Positions 59,500 to 64,000 of a DNA stretch of 64,000 nucleotides are shown piece by piece. How positions within the stretch are numbered: the first letter of the stretch is position 1; every line of letters begins with the position of its first letter. The translations under genes were made by a program, and so were the position numbers. The notes below the pieces were generated by a model. That model ran no database searches and was not told the DNA's origin. It saw only the letters and a program-made list of their open reading frames with translations. Origin of the DNA: Taibaiella sp. (GTDB lineage Bacteria; Bacteroidota; Bacteroidia; Chitinophagales; Chitinophagaceae); assembly GCA_013815385.1 (NCBI GenBank), contig JACDGL010000002.1, positions 1-64,000 on the forward strand. The letters run 5' to 3'.

Positions 59500-60584
59500 T
59501 ATCTATTAAACTGTTCATTTATGATCTTACAAATATTGCTGGCAGCAGCACCATTGCCATACAGATTTTTCTTGTCGGGGAACTCCCGCCCTGCCAATTT
59601 TGCAGCAAGGCGAACTATCTTTTTATCATCGGTACCAGCTATATAATTGTAGCCATTTTCTACCAACTCTATCCATTCCGTCTGTTCACGCAGTGTGATA
59701 CAGTACTTGCCAAAGAAAAATGCCTCTTTTTGTAATCCCCCGCTATCGGTTAATACAAGCGTGCATTTCTTTAATAACTCTATCATATCAAAATATCCTA
59801 CCGGATCAATAACAGTGAACTCTGGAGAAATATTATTTACCTCGAATATCTTCTTTGTTCTTGGATGTAATGGCAATACTATACTTAGTGTTCTATTTAT
59901 CTCATTTAAAGCCGACACTATAGAGCGCAGATTATTTAGGTCATCTGTATTCTCTGCCCTGTGTATTGTACAAAGAGCAAAGGGTTTTGTTTCAAGCTTT
60001 AACTCCTGAATCACCTTAGCGCGCCGAGCCGATTCACCGCTATAAAAAATCGCTGCATCTTCCATTACGTCGCCCACCTTATAATAGTTTGCCGTAAAAT
60101 CTTTGAAGCCTTCTTTTTCGAGATTTTCGATAGCAGCATCTGTAGGGCAAAACAATAATGAGCTTATCCTGTCTGTAAGTATCCGGTTTATTTCTTCAGG
60201 CATGTGCATATTAAAGCTGCGCAGTCCCGCCTCTACATGTATTACGGGCACATGCATTTTTGCCGCCGCCAAAGCTCCGGCAAGCGTGGAATTGGTATCA
60301 CCATACACCATTACAGCATCTGGCCTTTCATTAATAATTATCTGCTCTATCTGCGCCAGCATAGCACCTGTCATAGCTCCATGACCCATGCCATTGATAT
60401 CCAGTGAATATTGTGGCTGGGGTATCTGCATCTCATCAAAAAATACAGCCGACATATTGCTATCAAAATGCTGGCCTGTATGGACTATCACTTCCTGAAT
60501 GCCAGTATGTTTTTTAAACTCTCTGGATAGTACTGCCGCCTTTACAAACTGGGGACGGGCGCCTACTATCGTGATGATCTTCAA
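59499..60584 (-). CDS. wecB: UDP-GlcNAc 2-epimerase, non-hydrolysing (WecB/WbpI-like)
   Basis: A 361-residue UDP-sugar 2-epimerase. Active-site residues match the WecB family: D96 in VYGDTNSTLAG, E118 in HVEAGLRSF, E130 in HMPEEINR, and H208 in LCTIHRAEN. N-terminus IITIVGARPQFVKAA. The overall sequence is nearer by eye to the WbpI group, which epimerises UDP-diacetamido-glucuronate, than to E. coli WecB, so the symbol is provisional. It would convert gluco to manno configuration before transfer. Confidence 0.9.
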   Translation of the reverse strand: MKIITIVGARPQFVKAAVLSREFKKHTGIQEVIVHTGQHFDSNMSAVFFDEMQIPQPQYSLDINGMGHGAMTGAMLAQIEQIIINERPDAVMVYGDTNSTLAGALAAAKMHVPVIHVEAGLRSFNMHMPEEINRILTDRISSLLFCPTDAAIENLEKEGFKDFTANYYKVGDVMEDAAIFYSGESARRAKVIQELKLETKPFALCTIHRAENTDDLNNLRSIVSALNEINRTLSIVLPLHPRTKKIFEVNNISPEFTVIDPVGYFDMIELLKKCTLVLTDSGGLQKEAFFFGKYCITLREQTEWIELVENGYNYIAGTDDKKIVRLAAKLAGREFPDKKNLYGNGAAASNICKIINEQFNR

Positions 60585-60591
60585 AATAAGG

Positions 60592-61977
60592 TTATTGTTT
60601 TAGTTTGGATATTACGGCCTTAAACTTTCCATTTGCAGTAAGTGGAATTTCACTTACTTCTTCTATATCTACGCGAATGTCGCCCAACTGACTGGTCATT
60701 CGCTGTATTATTAAAGCTCTTTCTGCTGCGCTGAGTTGCTTCGTAATTACAACCCGAATTACTATGTGCTCTGTACTTTCCTGTATTATCTGCCCTTGCG
60801 CTATAGATGGGATGTTGATAAAGATACCGTGAAAGCGGACCATTTTTCTGCCATCCCTACCTATTACTATATCTTCTATTCTACCTGCTATTTCCTTTAC
60901 TACCGTCATTTTTCTCCCACATGAACAGTCCTGCTCTGATAGGGTTATTCTATCTCCGATACGATAACGTATCAATGGCTGATCATAATTCAGAAAACCC
61001 GTACATACTAATTCACCTGTGCCGCCCGGCCCGACTGGGTTTCCTTGTTCATCCAGCACTTCCAGCAATGCCATATCAGGGCTCATATGCAAACTCCCCA
61101 TTTCACATTCACTTATAAGGCCACATGCTTCCACACCACTCCAGCTATCGTATGTTTTGCACCCATACACATTTTTAAATGTTGCGCGCATTTCATCTGT
61201 TAGCTTCTCACTTGAGGTTATTACAGCTTTAAGTTGAGGAGTAGAGATGCCCGCCTCTTCAATGAAATGAGCCAGAAAATAATTGCTCATCGCATATCCC
61301 GTCATATACTCAAGCTTGTGCCTGCGGATGGCCTTTACATATTCAGGCGCAGTGTGTGCAGAGATATGATATGCTGAGAAGTATACTTGTTTCTCGGCAA
61401 GGTTATAACGGTAATAAGGCCCTTTAGCCACACTATCCGGCAATACACGTCTACCTCCTATCATGCCACGTGGTGTATACCTATCTACACCAGCCCAGTG
61501 CCTGATACGGGCCTCGAAGCCTGCACTCCATTGCTGGTGCATGCTTGGTGAATAATATATGCGCGAGGGTGTGCCTGTGCTACCACTACTTGCATGGAAC
61601 TCCCCTTTTTGCTTTTGAGAAGATAACAGTATTGTATCGCCATATTTACGAACCTCATCTTTTTCAAGATAAGGAAGCTTTGCTATATCTGAGAGTTGTA
61701 TATTTTTTAGTTGTTCAGCTGTGATCCCCGCCCGAGTATATTTTTCTTTGTAGAATGGTACAGTTTCAAAAGCATGCAGTAATGTTTTCCTCAATTCATG
61801 CGTTTGATATTCATCCCATTGGGGTGTAGTAAAAGATTCCCTTTCCTTATAAGCCTTCAATTCTTCTTTAAAGTTTCCACCAAACCTCTTTTTTCTCCAG
61901 CCATACCCATAGGCAGATACCATGACATTCTGAAAGAAAACCGGTGTGCGCTTATATAACTGTTGTAAAAAAGCCAT
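60592..61977 (-). CDS. PaaK/CapK-like adenylate-forming enzyme
   Basis: A 461-residue adenylate-forming enzyme of the phenylacetate-CoA ligase/CapK group. ATP-binding segment HASSGSTGTPSRIYYS is near 129-144; further SWSGVEACGLISECE near 275-289, LIRYRIGDRI and a C-terminal domain beginning GRIEDIVIGRDGRKMV. In capsule loci such proteins are thought to activate small carboxylic acids that decorate sugars or link repeat units. Its ends overlap: start 61977 is shared with the asnB stop. Substrate unknown. Confidence 0.88.
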   Translation of the reverse strand: MAFLQQLYKRTPVFFQNVMVSAYGYGWRKKRFGGNFKEELKAYKERESFTTPQWDEYQTHELRKTLLHAFETVPFYKEKYTRAGITAEQLKNIQLSDIAKLPYLEKDEVRKYGDTILLSSQKQKGEFHASSGSTGTPSRIYYSPSMHQQWSAGFEARIRHWAGVDRYTPRGMIGGRRVLPDSVAKGPYYRYNLAEKQVYFSAYHISAHTAPEYVKAIRRHKLEYMTGYAMSNYFLAHFIEEAGISTPQLKAVITSSEKLTDEMRATFKNVYGCKTYDSWSGVEACGLISECEMGSLHMSPDMALLEVLDEQGNPVGPGGTGELVCTGFLNYDQPLIRYRIGDRITLSEQDCSCGRKMTVVKEIAGRIEDIVIGRDGRKMVRFHGIFINIPSIAQGQIIQESTEHIVIRVVITKQLSAAERALIIQRMTSQLGDIRVDIEEVSEIPLTANGKFKAVISKLKQ

Positions 61978-63818
61978 CAGAACTTAGCGAGATATTCGGT
62001 TTCCCATAGCCTGATAAAAAAGAAAAAACGGATGAGCATCTTCTGGCTATCATCGCCTGAAAAGAACTGGGTAATAAGGGTTTCTTTATCCATATCTTTA
62101 AATAATCCCATCTGCAGCACATTGCTATCTTTTATGGAAAGAAGCACGTTTCTAAATTCTTCCTTCTGGCGAAGATAACGTTCCCAGGGTACGCCAAGCC
62201 CTACCTTTTTAAAATTGGTTATATAGTCAGGTAACTGCTTGCCAATAGAGTTAGCCAGTATATATTTCCCTTTTTTGTCTTTTACAAAATAAGAGGCAGG
62301 CAATGACATAAGACCTTCCACAATAGTGCTACTAAGAAAAGGCTCGCGGCACTCTATTCCTGCCGCCATAGTGGTACGGTCATTCCTATCAAGCAAAGAT
62401 TGCAGATAGATATGCTGATCGAGATATAATACCTGCTTTATATAATTACTACCCATATACTCTTTTGCTTCCTGCAGTATTTGTTTACGGTAATAAATAT
62501 TGCTGGCAGCTTCATCCTTATTCATAAAAAACTCTTCCGGATAGAAATTAGAAGCATTTAACAGGATCGCTTCATCAGTGGTACGGTTCTGCAAGTATCT
62601 TTTTAGCTTATGCAGCCTGGTAATATCTTTTGCATAAGGCAGATCAAGTAGTGAAGAGAAGGCCTTCACTTTATCCCAATGCTTTAATGGTTTATAACGT
62701 ACATATCCCCCCATCAGTTCATCAGCACCTTCTCCTGAAAGCAATACTTTAACGTAGCTCTTGGAATAAGCCGATATGGCTACCAAATGCGGATCGCTCT
62801 GGTGTATAAGCGGCTCGTCGTGCGCCCACACTGCTTTTACCATATTTTCATATAGCAACTCATCTTCTACTAGTAAAGTATGAGAATCAAAACCATAAGA
62901 CTTTGCAAGTTTTTCCGCCTGCACCGATTCATTCAGCTCACTTTCTGTAAATCTTATGGTAAATGTATTAATGCCCTTATAGCCCTGTGAAGCCAATGAA
63001 TAAGCAACCGCGCTGGAGTCTAAGCCTCCACTTAGCAGTATGCCTACAGGCACATCGCTTACCATACGATAACGGATAGAACGGTTGAAGTTGTACTCAA
63101 ACCATTCCATAGGATCGGCATCCAACTTAACATGAGCCGAACGTTCGCCCAGGTTCCAATACCTTTCTGAAGTTTGCCTTCCATCCGCATATAATATTAA
63201 GAAGTGGCCGGGCAATATTTTAAACACTCCCTGGAATATTGTATTGGCGCCTGCTATGTACCTGTAAAAAAATAATTCATTCAGGCCATTCTCGTCTACA
63301 GATAAGGGTACACCAATTGTAAAAAGCGCCTTTGGCTCAGACGCAAAATACCATGCATTATCCCATTGCGCGTAGTATATGGGCTTCACCCCTAGCCTAT
63401 CACGGCATACGAATATACTGCCATCTGCATCATCATGTATCGCAAAAGCCCACATACCCTCTAACCTTAGGAGCATGCTACTGCCGTATAATATATACAG
63501 GTACAGCAACACTTCAGTATCGGAGGTGGACCTGAACTTTACACCTTTCTCCTCCAGTTCTGGTATAAACTCCTTGTAATTATAAATTTCACCATTGAAA
63601 ATGATCGTGTACCGTCCATCGGCAGATGTGAAGGGCTGGCTTGCGCAATCGCTAAGATCAAGAATTGATAACCTACGGTGTGCAAGGGCAACATTGCGCT
63701 TAATAAAAGTACCTGCGCCATCGGGACCACGATGCGCTAAGCTATCCCTCATTCTCGTTACCAGTTCTTCATTAATAGGTTTGTTATCAAACCTTATGAG
63801 TCCCGCAATTCCACACAT
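61977..63818 (-). CDS. asnB: Asparagine synthase (glutamine-hydrolysing)
   Basis: A 613-residue class B asparagine synthetase. The N-terminal nucleophile C2 in MCGIAGLI leads the glutaminase domain with LAHRGPDGAG, FNGEIYNYKE and TSDTEVLLYLY. The synthase domain has the PP-loop SGGLDSS at 263-269. In sugar loci such proteins often amidate uronic acids rather than make free asparagine. It lies with an adenylate-forming enzyme and glycosyltransferases, so a role in converting a uronic acid to its amide is likely but unproven. Confidence 0.93.
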   Translation of the reverse strand: MCGIAGLIRFDNKPINEELVTRMRDSLAHRGPDGAGTFIKRNVALAHRRLSILDLSDCASQPFTSADGRYTIIFNGEIYNYKEFIPELEEKGVKFRSTSDTEVLLYLYILYGSSMLLRLEGMWAFAIHDDADGSIFVCRDRLGVKPIYYAQWDNAWYFASEPKALFTIGVPLSVDENGLNELFFYRYIAGANTIFQGVFKILPGHFLILYADGRQTSERYWNLGERSAHVKLDADPMEWFEYNFNRSIRYRMVSDVPVGILLSGGLDSSAVAYSLASQGYKGINTFTIRFTESELNESVQAEKLAKSYGFDSHTLLVEDELLYENMVKAVWAHDEPLIHQSDPHLVAISAYSKSYVKVLLSGEGADELMGGYVRYKPLKHWDKVKAFSSLLDLPYAKDITRLHKLKRYLQNRTTDEAILLNASNFYPEEFFMNKDEAASNIYYRKQILQEAKEYMGSNYIKQVLYLDQHIYLQSLLDRNDRTTMAAGIECREPFLSSTIVEGLMSLPASYFVKDKKGKYILANSIGKQLPDYITNFKKVGLGVPWERYLRQKEEFRNVLLSIKDSNVLQMGLFKDMDKETLITQFFSGDDSQKMLIRFFFFIRLWETEYLAKF

Positions 63819-63853
63819 TTATAAGTAGCAGCTTAAAATCAACAATCGCAAGT

Positions 63854-64000
63854 TTAAATTCTTTCAGTTAACAATGCATCCCATTTTTTAAATACCTCTT
63901 CTGCTGAATATTTATTCAGCATATTCTTTCCATTAGCGCTCAATGTTTTGCCCGCGCCAGGTGTGCTGATGAGGTAATGTATTTTTTCGGCCATACCTAC
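63854..64000 (-). CDS. Glycosyltransferase C-terminal fragment (cut by window end)
   Basis: A minus-strand frame open from the right edge to a stop at 63854, 48 residues. It begins VGMAEKIHYLISTPGAGKTL and ends FKKWDALLTERI. This is like the last part of a GT-B glycosyltransferase (LS.NG..M...YS...V...W). The start lies outside the window. It is directly upstream of asnB (35 bp). Confidence 0.6.
   Translation of the reverse strand, partial: VGMAEKIHYLISTPGAGKTLSANGKNMLNKYSAEEVFKKWDALLTERI

Overview
The window looks like the chromosome of a Bacteroidota bacterium, most likely of the Chitinophagaceae/Sphingobacteria side. The signs are TAnnTTTG-type -7 boxes 10-30 bp before many start codons, Bacteroidota-typical families (DUF3127, DUF4836, UpxY antiterminator, BatA/B/C, DUF58, a GGGPS-type prenyltransferase), the gene pair purN-upxY, and many small lipoproteins. 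No rRNA, tRNA, CRISPR array, transposase or phage gene was recognised by eye. Coding density is high except around 43.6-48.0 kb.

Layout. 0-8.9 kb: mixed housekeeping and accessory genes (DUF1905, zinc-type cation diffusion facilitator, aldo/keto reductase, DUF1015, DUF2252, DUF3127, two lipoproteins, Hsp15-like S4 protein). 8.9-15.6 kb: purN runs directly into a NusG-like UpxY antiterminator and an exopolysaccharide export block (Wza-like lipoprotein, Wzc-like tyrosine autokinase, nucleotide-sugar dehydrogenase, WbpD-like acetyltransferase). 15.6-25 kb: ether-lipid enzyme GGGPS, MscL, batB-batC, a candidate small RNA, an RluE-like pseudouridine synthase, adk-obgE, a TMEM175 channel, rhodanese, and acpP-fabF-rnc. 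25.2-27.7 kb: two tandem signal peptidase I genes. 27.8-31.2 kb: a short secondary-metabolite-like cluster (methyltransferase, flavin-dependent halogenase-like oxidoreductase, ketoacyl-synthase-like protein without a visible catalytic Cys, unknown 85-aa protein). 31.3-43.6 kb: ferredoxin reductase-like protein, kbl, a TetR-TolC-adaptor-RND efflux operon, and a DUF58/BatD-like/BatA operon. 43.6-48 kb: an AT-rich accessory stretch with small secreted proteins and several repeat types. 48-54 kb: KdnA-like aminotransferase, lipoprotein, amidohydrolase, RluB-like synthase with a long repetitive N-terminus, HPt protein. 54.3-64 kb: a second polysaccharide locus (CapD-like dehydratase on + strand; on - strand asnB, CapK-like ligase, WbpI/WecB-like epimerase, GT4, a tiny coupled ORF, DegT aminotransferase, initiating sugar transferase), running off the right edge in a glycosyltransferase fragment.

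How parts fit. The 8.9-15.6 and 54-64 kb blocks together hold export machinery, an initiating glycosyltransferase and most steps of a 2,3-diacetamido-uronic-acid-type sugar route (dehydrogenase, aminotransferase, acetyltransferase, 2-epimerase), with only a WbpB-type oxidoreductase not seen. The Bat stress/aerotolerance system is split between 17.3 and 40.7 kb. The most novel-looking items are the candidate sRNA at 19.3 kb, two unlisted small ORFs (53.4 and 58.2 kb), the 131-bp repeat pair preceding genes at 46 kb, and the 27.8-31.2 kb mini-cluster.
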